Source of the DNA: Sanderia malayensis
Taxonomy: Eukaryota; Cnidaria; Scyphozoa; Semaeostomeae; Pelagiidae
Assembly: GCA_013076295.1 (NCBI GenBank)
Contig: RQOL01000374.1
Location: forward strand, 1,488,001-1,552,000
Reading direction: 5' to 3'
DNA: 64,000 bases
A model generated the notes under the pieces. It had not been told where the DNA came from, ran no database searches, and worked only from the letters and a program-made list of their open reading frames with translations. The number at the start of each line of letters is the position of its first letter. The first letter of the stretch is position 1. Both the position numbers and the translations under genes were made by a program. Positions 20,205 through 32,335 of the stretch are shown here, piece by piece.

Positions 20205-23200
20205 CCTTCACACACAAGAAAAAAGAGGAATACCTATTTTTTGTTGATTCAATAGTCAAAGCATCAGTTCCAGATAAAATTGTCAATCCAGAACTATACC
20301 ATCTAGTTACCTCATACCAGATTCACAAACACTCAAAATCATGCCGTAAATACAAAAATGTGGAGTGTAGGTATGGATTTGGTAAATTCTTTACTGATAG
20401 AACAATAATTGCAGTGCCTATACCAAAAGACACACCTGAGGAGATACGATGCAATATTCTAAAGGAAAGAAACACCTTACTTGAAAAAGTCAAATCATAC
20501 ATTGATGCTAATCTGATCCCCTCAAATGTTAGTTTTGATTTCACATCAGGGCCTACTGCCAATATCTTATCACAAATGGGGATTGAGGAAGAGAATTACT
20601 ACCATCAACTGTCCATCTCATGTGATGACGATTTTCATATTCATCTTAGGCACCCACCAAATTCATGTTTTGTGAATAATTATTTTGAAGTTGGGTTAAG
20701 CGCATGGGAAGCAAACATTGACATCCAGCCTGTTTTTAACCATTATAAAGCAGTGTCTTACATGTGCGCATATTTCTCAGTAATCAGAGGATCAGACATC
20801 ACTTCTCATGAAACAAGCATCTCAGGAAGCTATGACACAAGGGTTTGACAAAAAAGAACAAATGAAGGAAATTTCCTTCATTTGTTCTTTTTTGTTCTTC
20901 ATTCGTTCTTTTTTCTTCATTTGTTCTTTTTCACTAGTTGTATATGCTCTTGCAATTGCAAGAGCATATACAACTAGTAGGGAATGTTCTGTTCAAGAAG
21001 CTATTTATCATTCATTACCAGAACTCTGGCTCCGTAAATGTTCCCCTGCTGTGTTATTTGCAAAGAGCAATTTGCCAGAACATCGTTAAAAAGTTTTCCT
21101 TTCTTAAGAGGAGTTAAATGATTTGCCAGAGGATAGTACAAATATTTTCAAAAGATCAATGATAAACCGCTATACAGATCGTCCAAATACATCATTTAAA
21201 AATGGAAAATACAAAGTGGTAGATACTCTTTGTTTTGCAGAATTTGTGGCATTCTATTATGTTGATTACTACTCCGTATCCTCAACTCTTACCTCTCATG
21301 GGGACCAAAGAAAAAATGAAATGCAGAAAAATACGATGTGTTTTAAGATACCACACTCCAAGCCAAGAAAAATACCCAGAGAGGTATGCCCATCATCTCC
21401 TGTTCATGTTTTACCCTTTTCGCAATGAAACAGATTTAGTCAGCTCAGAAGATGGAACTTATTATTCAAAATTAAGGGAATCTAATGTTCTTCGTATAAT
21501 TCATCAAAATAAGTTGAAATTTGAACCGTTTGGTGAGCTGGTTGATTTAGCTATGGAACGCTTTCTTTCTTTTAGACAAAATAGTAATGAACAACAGGAA
21601 GAGGAAATTGCTGAAATGATGACAGATCAGAACACAGAACTGCAAGAAAATTCATCTGCTGCCTTGGGAAGTTACAATTTAAACGCTGCTCCTTTCGTTT
21701 CTGAAGATGAGCTAACTTCCATGATACAATCTCTGAACAAAAAGCAGATGGAAATTTTTCTGACCGTAAATAAATGGGGAAGAGATTATTTAAAAAGCAT
21801 GTCATGTGTAATTAACAATGATGTACCTCCCTTACATTTGTTTATAACCGGTAATGGTGGGTGTGGTAAGTCATATTTGGTCAAAGTTATATACCAGTCT
21901 CTACGAAAATTATTTTGTTATAATGCAGGTGACTTGGATAAGGAGAGAATTTTGCTGTTATCACCAACAGGAATTGCTGCAATAAATATTGGTGGAACGA
22001 CAATTCATTCTGCATTTAGCATCCCAATTGGCAATTATTCAAAGAACATACCAAAAGTAAATGATCAGATAAGATCTGTATTAAGAAATAGATACTCTGA
22101 AGTGTCTGCCGTCATAATTGATGAAATCTCTATGGTTTCAAATATACTTTTACTGCATGTCCATCAACGTCTTGTAGAAATATTAGGATACAGTAATAAT
22201 GACAATATACCGTTTGCAGGAAAAACAGTCATTACAGTTGGAGATTTTTTTCAGTTACCTCCTGTAAATGGCAGGAAAGTGTACTCCCTTTATAAAAATG
22301 ACTGGCAAAATATAGCACATCCATGGAGACTCTTCAGGATTTGTAATCTTACGGAAGTAATGTGACAGAAAGACAACAATTTCTTCATTACTTTGTTAAA
22401 TAACGTGAGAATTGGCAAGTTAGATGATAATGACGTCCACATGTTGAAGTCAAGGTTTATTAGTGAGGACCAGTCACATTATCCTTGTGATGCATTGCAT
22501 ATCTTTGCAGAGAATGAACCTGCAAACTGTCATAATGCAAAAATGCTAAAGAGAATCAATACTGCATTGTACAATATTGAAGCAATTGACAAAATTCCTG
22601 ATGATATTGCACTACACGAAGCACAAGAAGCTTGCAACAGAAGACCAAGTCAAACAGGCGGGCTTCCAAAACTGCTTTCGTTAAAATTAGGTGCTAGGGT
22701 TATGCTAACAAATAATATTGATATAAGTGACAGATTAATTAATGGTCAAGTTGGAACAGTTGGTCACATAAAATTGGATTCACAATTAAAAGTAAAACTT
22801 ATATATGTCAAGTTTGATGATAGAAATGCTGGCTGAAAACAAATGACAATGGATGCATTTGGAAATGAAATTCTTTTGTTGCAATTGAGCGAAAAGATAC
22901 CAGCATCAAATTAAAACCTAGCAAACATTCGTCACCAACGATAACAAGATTTCAATTCCCACTAATGTTAGCCTGGGGGAGTACAATTCACAAAGTACAA
23001 GGGTTAACCCTCAGTAACGCAGTTGTTAGTTTTAATCTTTTCCGACAAAGAATGTTCAATTACGGACAAATGTATGTAGCTTTAAGCAGAGTCACGGGAA
23101 TTACTGGATTGCATTTGCTTGGGAACTTTGACTCAACAGCAATAAGATGTAATCCATCAGCTGTCACAGAATATGCAAGACTTAATGCAATTGCTGAAAT

Positions 23201-23864
23201 TAAATCATTGAATCATTGCAATTTTCAAAGCGAGTTATGCTTCACAATTTGTTTTCTTAATTGCAGATCACTAAGAAAAAATGTAGCAAAGATGAAAAAT
23301 ATTGAATCATTGTCTAAATCTGACATTATTCTTTTCACAGAAACACAGTTAAAACCCGACAGTGAAGTTACAAGTATAGTAAACACTCTCGCACAATTTG
23401 AGCTAATATTCGACAATGATGAAGATCAGTATAGTAGTTTAGCATCATGTTTAGGTACAGCAGTAGTAAATCTTGATTACGAGCATTTCAGAAGTGGTTT
23501 TACTTACCTAAAAATTAAGAAAAGATCATTTTCGTTTCCTGTTTCTATTCTGCTTCTGTACAGAAAAAGAAGTCAGCCATTGAATCAGTTTCTAGAATGT
23601 TTACAGTATTTTACACACAGTAGACAAGTTGATATAGTTTTAGGGGATTTCAATATGAATGGGTTAACTGATAACCCTGCAGCAGCATTGTTACAAAATA
23701 ATTATATATCAATGTTAAAAAGTGCTACTCACTTATCAGGTGCCATGTTAAATCATGTGTATATAAGACGATCATTGATAACTTATTATTACATTGACAC
23801 AGAAGTCATTTCAATATATTTTAGTGATCATGGTGCAGTGAAGATTTCCTTTAAAACAAATTAA
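20205..23864 (+). pseudogene. Helentron-like protein, 3' half (Rep C-terminus, PIF1 helicase, EEP endonuclease)
   Basis: Resumes the protein interrupted at 10646. First comes the Rep C-terminal part: KKKEEYLFFVDSIV, a Cys-rich segment SKSCRKYKNVECRYGFGKFF, and the paired-tyrosine motif SYMCAYFS near 20760. Then ECSVQEAIYH and KSYLVKVIYQ lead into a PIF1-type superfamily 1 helicase: Walker A GNGGCGKS (about 21850), VIIDEISMV (about 22110), VGDFFQLPPV, NGQVGTVGHI, STIHKVQG (about 22985) and YVALSRV. A C-terminal endonuclease/exonuclease/phosphatase domain ends the protein: FLNCRSL, LFTETQL, VLGDFN, SDHGAV. Rep + PIF1 + EEP is the Helentron architecture; the EEP domain resembles that of LINEs. 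About five frameshifts or stops break it, and an 84-bp foldback insertion lies at 20872-20955. Confidence 0.92.
20848..20978. repeat. two adjacent perfect palindromes (foldback insertion)
   Basis: Positions 20848-20895 form a perfect 48-bp palindrome and 20933-20978 a perfect 46-bp palindrome, separated by 37 bp of degenerate 'ttcttcattYgttcttt' repeats. Both are centred on AATT. Removing 20872-20955 (84 bp) joins the left arm of the first to the right arm of the second and restores the expected Helentron reading KEQMKEIARAYTTSREC. The insert is therefore made of inverted copies of its own flanks, and it keeps the frame open. Confidence 0.93.
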
Positions 23865-23958
23865 AGATGGATTCATATATTATATATATATATACATATA
23901 ACAAAGTTGAAATAGCTTTATTCTGCTTTTTAGGATATTAAAACACCACAAGATAGCC

Positions 23959-25211
23959 ATGGATAAAAAAAGGAAAACAACATTTCTCAGTACATCGCCC
24001 CAGAAGAAGTCATCATCTGGAGTTGGTAAGTGTTTTCTCTATACATTTCTTCACCTTTTTTTATTTTTCTCGTTAGGATTGTGTTTGGTTCATGCAATGT
24101 GCCTTACTTGAAGATTATGGCAGACACTATGGAAGCCAGGGGGTGTGGCGTTTTTTAGGAAATTTTTAATATGCCCTTTTGTTGAAACTGCAGCTTTGCT
24201 CTTCTTGATATTTTGCAAAGTAGCTTATCCCTCACTGAATTTGTGAAGAAGAACCGAAATCATATTTGTGGTACCCAATTTTTTTCACGAGAATACCTAA
24301 TTTGCAGAGTACCTGGTTTGATTGCCTATTTCTAACAATTTGCCCCATTTTTTATAGATTATTCTGGCTACATAGTTCAAGTTACCGAAGTCCTTTACAG
24401 CGAAGCAGGAAACCCATACTTTGACATCATGGTAAAAACCCAGGGTGAATCTGACCTTCACTCTGCTCCGAAGATTTTTCTCCTGATATATTTTGTGCGC
24501 CATGAGCTCACTTTTTCCTGCGCCGAAACTGCTCCAGCCTGTGTCAGCCTGCGTCAGTATATAATTTACAGGGGACTTGTTAGCTCTCCTTTGCAGTAGA
24601 TAGAAAAGTCTGCACTGAGCGCACGCTTAGGCTACATCAAGTCAGTAAAAAACTTTGTCAGAGTGCCTTTTCAGTAAAAAGTATCCAGTAAGACACAGGA
24701 TGATCAAAAATCATGAAATAAACCCAACAAATCTTTGCTTCTGCACCAAAGTGCTGCCCCAAAGTAGATTGGGGCAATTCTTTGCGCCAAAACTTTGCGC
24801 CAAAAAAATGTCTACCTAGTGCTCTGCGCTGAAGATCTTCCGGAAATAGGCACTCAGATTCACCCTGGGTCAAAACGTCTGCTGACACATCCGTTTCAGT
24901 CAGGGTAATGAAAAAATGGAATGCAACCATTAGAAGAGAAATTTTCGTAGAAAAGATGAAATCAACAGAACCAGTATGTTTCAGAAATGTGTCCACCATG
25001 TCAACAAGTACTGCATTTTTTAATTCACTAAGGGGAACTACTTTTGAAACTGCAACAGATATGGTTGACTTTGACTTCAATGAAATTAATCACGTTGACC
25101 TTGCTGATGTGAAATCAAAAACAATGAAGGTGGATGGAAAACAGACATCGTTGACTTCTTTTGCTGAAGAGTTAAACAAATATTTCCAAGAAGATGTTGT
25201 TGATACTTACT
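23959..25211 (+). CDS. small spliced gene downstream of the Helentron (possible OB-fold protein)
   Basis: Exon 1 (23959-24025) reads MDKKRKTTFLSTSPQKKSSS and ends at a consensus donor (G|GTAAGT). Exon 2 begins at 24358 after TTTTTTATAG, continues in phase as DYSGYIVQVTEVLYSEAGNP, and is interrupted by a MITE (24440-24868). Without the MITE the frame continues directly through VKTSADTSVSV and RRGT-type residues to a donor at 25212 (T|GTGAGT). The N-terminal basic Ser-rich segment followed by alternating beta-like residues resembles an OB fold such as in RPA-like ssDNA-binding proteins carried by some Helitrons. That similarity is weak and by eye only. It lies 95 bp after the Helentron stop on the same strand and could be a second Helentron gene. 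The 3' exons are not resolved; 25230-25340 may be one. Confidence 0.5.
24440..24868. mobile_element. 429-bp MITE with 15-bp perfect terminal inverted repeats
   Basis: Starts CCAGGGTGAATCTGA and ends with its exact reverse complement (24854-24868). Flanks GTAAAAAC (24432-24439) and GTCAAAAC (24869-24876) match at seven of eight bases, an 8-bp target duplication as made by hAT transposases. It contains no gene. It interrupts an exon of the gene at 23959-25211. Confidence 0.85.
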
Positions 25212-25339
25212 GTGAGTACTTACACTTGATACTTATTCTAACGTCAGCGAATTAGAAGAAAAGATATTGCTGCTAGACAACAAAGTCGACATCAACTACA
25301 ACAAGCGAAATATAATAACTATGATACAAGATTCAGAGT

Positions 25340-26427
25340 AACTGAACGTTTTATCTTATTTTTATATGCTACTGTTATAGAGACGTCGAAAGCATTTAAA
25401 AGTTGAGGGTGCATAGTAATCGAGGAACACTTTCAACATTTAGGACTTTCCAAGCAGCCCCACAGAGCGCTCATTTACACAGAAAAATGGTTGTTTTGCA
25501 GAAAAAGAGCGAAAACTCTATCATAGAGATGAAACAAGAGTTTCATAGAGCAAATGGGAGCGTTTTTAGATAAGAATTAATACTTTTACTTTTATAGAGC
25601 TTATGAAAAACATCTGTCCTTTGTGCCCCTCTTCCACGTCCATGTTTTTGTTATTCTGCTGAATGCATTGCTTACACGTTTTTTATATAAGAAACCGGTT
25701 TATAAGAAACCTAGTAGAAGAGACCCCAAAAATTTGGAAACTTTAATATATGGAAATTGATTGGAAACATCGAAAACAATTTATGCATACATATTTCTAA
25801 ATCGGGAAATAACACAGCTCCGTCTGTTTTTTCAACTGAATCCTTCAACTCTTTTAAACCTATATTTGTCATTGATATTAACAACAAGAATGATGAGTAA
25901 TAGATTTTGTTACTGTTATTAGCTTTTGAAAAAGTATGTTGTGTTGTAGACTTGCATTTTTATATGCAAGCAAAAAAAGTTTAACAAACTTGTACTGCTG
26001 TAAACTGGCTAAAAGTTAAGAAACTTTAGTACTCTAGGACCCGAGCTGGGTTTCTTATAAAAACATGTCATTTTAACTGCAACATTTAACTCCTTATACT
26101 GTATTCTATGTTTAATGCTTTCTGCATTTGATTGTCACACATTTTAATTCAAATTCAAGTACAATAAGGTAACACATTTTATTAGTTCAGTATTTAATCT
26201 CATGCTTTGTTATTGTTAGCCAGAAACCAATACAACGCCTCAGTTTCTGTTTATTTACCTTCTGTTTCTAACACAACGGAGCTGTCGTTTTTAATGGTGG
26301 ACAATGGTGGGAACCGATCTGGGTCAAATTTTGCAACGGATGTCCAATATTTTAGCTTCATTTTCATCGGGTACAAGTGTTTTCGCAAATTTATAACCAG
26401 CTATATCGGATATTTTGAAATCGTGTG
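25340..26427. other. non-coding AT-rich stretch
   Basis: No gene is recognisable. A possible weak inverted pair (tataagaaacc near 25687, ggtttcttata near 26049) might mark a small MITE, but I could not find a target duplication. Confidence 0.4.
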
Positions 26428-29089
26428 TCAAACATTATTAAAATAATGAGGTAACAAAATTTTCAATGGTCTTCCAGATTCTTCAATTCGTTTCCGCACT
26501 ATAAAAGTAACTCTCTGGCGTAGGCATGATTTTTCCTGATAGGCATGCAGTAACTTCCTGTTATTACCAAAAAAATTTATGCAGTTTCTCAGTACGCAAA
26601 TCTTCGGATAGAATATCCCTTGTTTGTTCTTAAATAAAACACTGTCCCATATCCGACTTCTGACGCATCTGAAAAGTGCGAACACCCAAATCAGCTTTCT
26701 TAATACATCTCTCAATGTTGATCTGTTCCAGCTTCACTGCTTCTGACAGCCATCTTCTCCAACGTGTTAAATGTTCATCAACGATTTCTTCATCCGAACG
26801 GATATTCTAACATGAAATTTGAAGAATCTGCTTTGCTGGCAAGATGAAGGGTGCAACGAATCCCAACGGATCAAATATCGAGGAGATGATGCTTAAAATA
26901 CCTCTTCTTGTTGGTGGGCGATCTTTATTATTTATGCTGAACTTAAACATATCGTGTCAGCATTCCACTCCAAGCCAAGCGTTCTCTCAATCAGTAGGGC
27001 ATCCTCTTCAATGTTTAGTCTACGCAGCTCTTTGGACCTTTCCGATGCAGGGATGGCATCAAGTACCTTTTGAGAATTACTGGTGCACTTGGTTAAGCGA
27101 AATCCGCCAAACGCAAGCAATTCTGTTAACTGTTTCTGCACCCAAATGGCTTCTCCAACACTCTCTACCGACTTGAGCATGTCATCGACAGAAGAGTTCC
27201 TTTTTAAGGGTATCCATGATCTCCTTCCCAAATCTCTCGGTATTATCTCATGCCGTCTTCTTCAATACTAAATTCGCGCAGCAAGCTGACCAAATCCCTC
27301 CAAAAAGGTGAACCAGCATTTGATATTCTTCAGGTTTCTTGGATAAGTCACCGTCTTCAAACCACAAAAGCCCCAGGGCGTCAACATTCTTCAGATCCAC
27401 TTTCACTTGGTGATACATCACTTCAATGTCTCCAACCAACGCTTCCGCTTCTTGTCTAAATCTACAAAGAACCCCAACCAAAGAGTTCGTCAGATTCGGT
27501 CCTTGCAAAACACTGTTATTTAGGGATACACCATGCCAGTTTGCTCTGCAGTCAAAGACAACTCTCGTTTTACCAGGTTTTTTGGGATTAACCACATTGC
27601 GATGAGGCAGATACCAGGTTATTTCTGATTTGCACTCCAGCTTCTCAGGAACCTTTCTTGCAAACCCTTTTGTCAACAGGTCGTCAATAAATTCTGTATA
27701 CCTTTTATTTTACTTGACATCAGCTGACAATCCCTTACTCAGATACTCCAGTCTCTTTTCTGTCATAACTCTGTGGTTTGGCAAACACGGGTTTTCTGCT
27801 TTCCAGGGAATGGCCATCTGATAATGACCATCTGACACTTGTAGGGAGCCTTCAAGGATCTTCAGAGCTTTCTTGTCAGAGACAGACATTCCTCTCTTGT
27901 TACACGCTGATTGATCGAATGCACAATTAAAGAACCTCAACATCTGTTCACAGGTATCATCTTGTAACGACATCTGAACGAAGTGGAAGCTGTGGAAGTG
28001 GATCATCGGTGCAGAATGAAGCAGTAGAACCATTGTACAGTAACACATACGTTAGCACATCGCTCTTTCCTCCTTTACATCTGACTCTTATAGGAATAAT
28101 AGACAGGCCTTGAACATCAGGCTTTCCACTCGAGTTATTTACCATGCCATTGAACTGATTCCGACTGTTAGGAGTGTCTTCACTACCGTCTGTTCTGATG
28201 TTGACTTCATCCGATTTCTGCACTGCCTTCCTTTCTTCTCCCGAACTGGAATTCTGGACACATATCCTCTCGTATAGCTCTACTGCACTGTGAATTGTAC
28301 CCAAATGCTTTCTCGTAGTACCACAGTTAAGAATGGTACATGCCTTCCGCTTCTTACAACCACCTGCGAAATGGAAACCTGAAAGGCAATTGTCGCATAG
28401 CTTCTTCAATCGAAGGAACTTAAACTGTTGTTCAGCACCAATCTTTTTTAATTCATCACACCAGCTCACCGGGTGGTTCTTCTCACAATAGTAGCACTTT
28501 AACTCCCGACTACCGGCACTGGCTTGTCCTGAGGCGTTTACGCTGAAGCTGACTTTTCCTCTCGATAATTCTGCTCGATTGATCAGCCTCTGCTTTGTTT
28601 TGTTGCTACCGTCAATGATAATGCCAAACACCGGGTCACACTTCTCTTTAGCAGCCATTCTGATCAGTCTTCTAATGTCTTCTACCGTAGGATCTCTTCC
28701 GTATGTTCTTAGGCCTTGCACTCGAGACTGCCATCTTGATCGTAGGTACATCGGGCACCGTTCTATTATCCTCACCAGGCTATCTTCGTGATTCAGTTAA
28801 CTCAATTGTTCCATCGATTCCATTGTGATCTGAAAATTTTGCAAGTCATCTGCTAAGTCTTGAACAGCCTCACCATCACCAGACTTGATCGCTGCACCAT
28901 CACAAACCTTCACAAGCCACGTCCTTGAGATTTGATAAGGGTCTCCAAATCTTTCTGACAAAATTCTTCTTGCCTTTATGTACCCTTGTACTGGTTGTAA
29001 CAATACACAACTTTCTATGGCCCTTCTTGCCTGTTCGGAACAGAACTGGATAAGCAGTTGCAGCCTTTTGCCAAAATCGTCAATGGTCC
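26428..29089 (-). pseudogene. BEL/Pao retrotransposon gag-pol (part)
   Basis: Reading leftwards: the gag C-terminal region (KARRILSERFGDPYQISRTW, 28900-29000) and zinc knuckles (CYYCEKNHPVSWCDELKK..., KKRKACTILNCG) at 28300-28520. The aspartic protease region near 28000-28060 reads VLLYNGSTASFC, where active elements have DNGS, so the catalytic Asp is Tyr. Reverse transcriptase follows at 27250-27680 (KKPGKTRVVFDCRANWHGVS, VGDIEVMYHQVKV, HLFGGIWSACCANLVL), then SVDDMLKSVES at about 27190 for the YVDD box, and [15 protein letters not shown] at 26850-26890. Several frameshifts occur. The 5' part of gag lies at 34170-34691, beyond a 5-kb DNA transposon inserted in gag. It would copy element RNA to DNA if intact; this copy is dead. 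LTRs were not found. Confidence 0.9.
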
Positions 29090-29529
29090 ATGGTGGCTGA
29101 GAGCCGCCATTAAAATTTTTTATTAATTCTTTTATGTGATATTTTTTTTCCTCTAATTAATTAGTTTGCCTTCTAATTAAAAAAAATCAATTTAAAAAAA
29201 CTTAAAATTGAATTGAAGTAAATTCACGTTTTCTTCACGCCACCGCCGAGAACCGTCATGTGTATACAAAATGGTATCAAGGCCGAGAACTGCTATAATT
29301 CATGAAATCGAGGTTTATGGTTGTAAGGAACTGGGAACTACTGGGTATTAGATGTTTGAGGGAGATAATAAACAGCGTTTCATTTTGAAAATGTCTCTGC
29401 ATTGATTTTGGCGCGAATGAAGCAAGGACATGGAGAAACGTTAGTTACATTTTGGAAAATTTCGGTTGCAGCCTATAGCCTAATTTAGTTACAAAAACAT
29501 GTTGGATCCAAGAAAGATCAGTTTGCCAA

Positions 29530-30264
29530 TTGGAAAAAGTTTGCAGAGGAAGTAAAAGAAAAAAGGTTGAAAAGACTGTGAAATCATCAGGAAAACAAAA
29601 GTTGGTTCGATCAGATTCTGGCAGTAGCTCCGTGATCAGCAACAAGGAAATAACTGTTCAGTTGTTAGCCTCTGAGGCGATGGACAAAGCTCAAAAGTTT
29701 GAGAGAAAAGGGCCACAAGAGTTTGTGGCATTTCCGTACGAAGATATAAATGTCCCAAACATTATCAAAGCATATAACACCCATTTTAAAATGACATGTG
29801 ATATTTTACCTGAAGAATGTGGCCCCAGTTGTAGCCGAATAGATCAACTTGCGAATTTGAAAGTTATTCACAGTAGCTTCGTGAGGACAGACCAGCATAG
29901 TGCCATGGCCTCACAACTCCTCAGTGCCGACCTTTCCAATTGTGCGCATCCTTCATTGGGAGGCATTCATTTATCGGCAGGTAATAACAGAGTTATTCCT
30001 CGGTCTTTTTCTGTTGTACCAAGTAAACGAAAGGCTGATACACCTTTCAAAACACCTTTGCCCAAAAGTCTTTGTGTAACACAAATGTTGAAGTTGGGTA
30101 AAGTGATAACTACTACTACAAAACAGCCAACAGCCATCCAGATAGCACAGTTTGACCTGGAGAAATTAGCGTGGTCTGCTCCAAAATTGGCTCATTTTGA
30201 AATTGAAGAAATGGAGCTTGGTGCAATGTGCTATAAGTTATCTATTTTTGGAAGCCTATTTTAA
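29530..30264 (+). CDS. unrecognised ORF of the rve-type transposon
   Basis: A 244-codon frame with a basic, Lys/Ser-rich N-terminus (KRKKVEKTVKSSGKQKLVRS), then a stretch with FVAFPYEDINVPNIIKAYN, a Cys segment (CDILPEECGPSCSR) and a Pro/Lys/Ser-rich C-terminal half. I do not recognise a family. The last ten or so residues (KLSIFGSLF) are encoded by Helitron sequence that recurs at about 50187 and 61019, so the original C-terminus has been cut off by the Helitron starting near 30234. It is oriented opposite to the transposase of the same element, as in the HECT-carrying element at 36.7-42.3 kb. It may be an accessory gene; the N-terminal Lys-rich tract could be a nuclear localisation signal. 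Confidence 0.5.
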   Translation: MEKVCRGSKRKKVEKTVKSSGKQKLVRSDSGSSSVISNKEITVQLLASEAMDKAQKFERKGPQEFVAFPYEDINVPNIIKAYNTHFKMTCDILPEECGPSCSRIDQLANLKVIHSSFVRTDQHSAMASQLLSADLSNCAHPSLGGIHLSAGNNRVIPRSFSVVPSKRKADTPFKTPLPKSLCVTQMLKLGKVITTTTKQPTAIQIAQFDLEKLAWSAPKLAHFEIEEMELGAMCYKLSIFGSLF

Positions 30265-32335
30265 ACAATTTGTTGAATTACTCCATTCATTATCTAATAT
30301 ATATATTCTGCGGAGTCACGTGATGACGCACTTTCCCTGCCAAAAACAATAGATTCGACCCGAAACAATAGGTCGAACGCCCAAAAACAATGGGCCGAAA
30401 CGGCGAACCGTGTAATCACAAAGGCTTTTTTGTATGTGGGTATATGGCGATGAAATTCACACTGAATGCTTAGTTTCATAATTTAACCAGGGTAATGGAT
30501 TTTGTTTTTCGATTTTCTCCCAAATTATTGAATTATTCCATTAATTATTCTGCTAATTGTGCTATCACGAAAAAACTACGGTTTACGCTGGCGAAACTTC
30601 CAAATTCGCGTCCCGAACTCCATTTTTGAACAGAGTATTCGCTCTTCACGTGACCCGTTTCGCCTTTTGCTGTAATTTGATTGGCTCTTTCGCGACTTCA
30701 CGTGGAACTGTCACGCGTATATCGTTATCATGCAAATTTGCCCTCAGGTTGAACAGCAGGTACTTTTGGAGAAGACGCGTGTTTTTGTTTTGCACACAAA
30801 GGATAACTGGGCGCCTTTCAAAGTGTTTTACGACCTGAATTATCTTTGTAAAGACTTGCTAATTGTTTGAGAGACCTCTGGAAAATTACAGGAAACAATT
30901 GAGAACACAGGTGATAGCTTTGTTTTGTTTCTTGAGTGAGATAGTTGTAGTTTAGGTAGTAGGCGACCGCCATTGTTGCTTCGGCATGCTTGCGACGCTT
31001 AGGCCTAATGTAAAAAAGCCCAAAGTTTTAATAAACAAATTATGATAAGGGGTTATCAGGCGAGCGAAGCGAGCCAAACTGTTGCAAGAGGAGTAGGCAG
31101 AGGCATGAGCGTAAGCGAATGCAGCGCACGAAGTGCGCCCAATCAGTCAATGTTTCTTGATAATAGATAGACAGGCGAGCGCAGCGAGCTAACACATTGT
31201 ACGTGGGGTTGAAAGAGGCATGAGCGAAGCGAATGCAGTGCACGAAGTGCGCCCTATCAGACAATGTTTTTTGATAATAGATAGACAGGCGATCGCAGCG
31301 AGCTAACCCATTGTACGTGGGGTTGAAAGAGGCATGAGCGAAGCGAATGCAGCGCACGAAGTGCGCCCTATCAGTAGATGTTTCTTGATAATAGATAGAC
31401 AGGCGAGTGCAGCGAGCTAACCCATTGTACGTGGGGTTGAAAGAGGCATGAGCGAAGCGAATGCAGCGCACGAAGTGCGCCCTATCAGTCAATGTTTCTT
31501 GATAATAGATAGACAGGCCAGCGCAGTGAGCTAACCCATTGTACGTGGGGTTGAAAGAGGCATGAGTGAAGCGAATGCAGCGCACGAAGTGCGCCAACCA
31601 GATTAAGCTTCTTTTACTTGACGGGCTGGGGTGAACGAGCGAAGCGAGTGATGACCCCTAGTTCCACTAATTGTGCTATCACGAGAAAACGATGGTTTAC
31701 GCTGGCGAAACTTCCAAATTATTGTCCCCGAATCCATTTTGGAACAAAGTATTCGCTCTTCACATGACCTGTTTCGTCTTTTGCTGCAATTTGATTGGAT
31801 CTTTCGCAACTTCACGTGAACAGTGACATGTTTTTCGTTATCATGCAAATTTGCCCTCGGCTGGCAGCAGGTACTTTTGGAGAAGAGGCATGTTTTTGTT
31901 TTGTACACAAAAAGTGAGATGGAGGCCTTTCAAAGTGTTTTACGAGCTGAATTATCTTTGTAAAAAGCTGTTAATTGTTTGAAAGACCCCTGGAGAGTTG
32001 CAGGAAACAATAGAGAACACAGGTGATAGCTTTGTTTTGTTTTTTGAATGAAATAGTTGTAGGTTTTTTAGTAGGCGACTGCCATTGTTGCTTCGGCATG
32101 CTAACAATGCTTAGGCCATGGTCAAAGTTTTGAATTTTTCCGGCCCTATTTGCACGTTTTTCCCCATTTCAATTTTCGACAAGTGTTGTATGATAACACA
32201 ACTAAAATAATGTGTTGTTTTTTTCTTTTATTTTTGAATTTTTTGTTGTTTTTTACGATTTCCAACAAAGTTGCTTTTCACTCAGGAAGGAGCACTTTTT
32301 CAGGCAACATGCATTGTTTTTGCATTTGCATTTTA
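30234..32335 (+). mobile_element. Helitron copy (outer, 5' truncated) containing another Helitron
   Basis: Bases 30234-30292 and 31663-32335 are continuous with each other and match the inside of Helitron copies at 50187-50260 and 61019-61730. Removing the inner copy (30293-31662) rejoins the shared segment 'attccattaatt...ccactaattgtgctatcacg'. The outer copy lacks its TC start and CTAGT end. Its 3' part contains 'caacacaactaaaataatg' sequence also found at 61600. Confidence 0.72.
30293..31662 (+). mobile_element. non-autonomous Helitron (copy H2, complete, nested)
   Basis: TC start at 30293 (preceded by A) and CTAGT end at 31658-31662 (followed by T), the A|T insertion pattern of Helitrons. 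A GGGG...CCCC-stemmed 3' hairpin lies at about 31629-31657. It holds roughly five tandem units of about 114 bp (31050-31600). The minus-strand frame through that array stays open because the unit is a multiple of three; I do not regard it as a gene. Confidence 0.88.
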
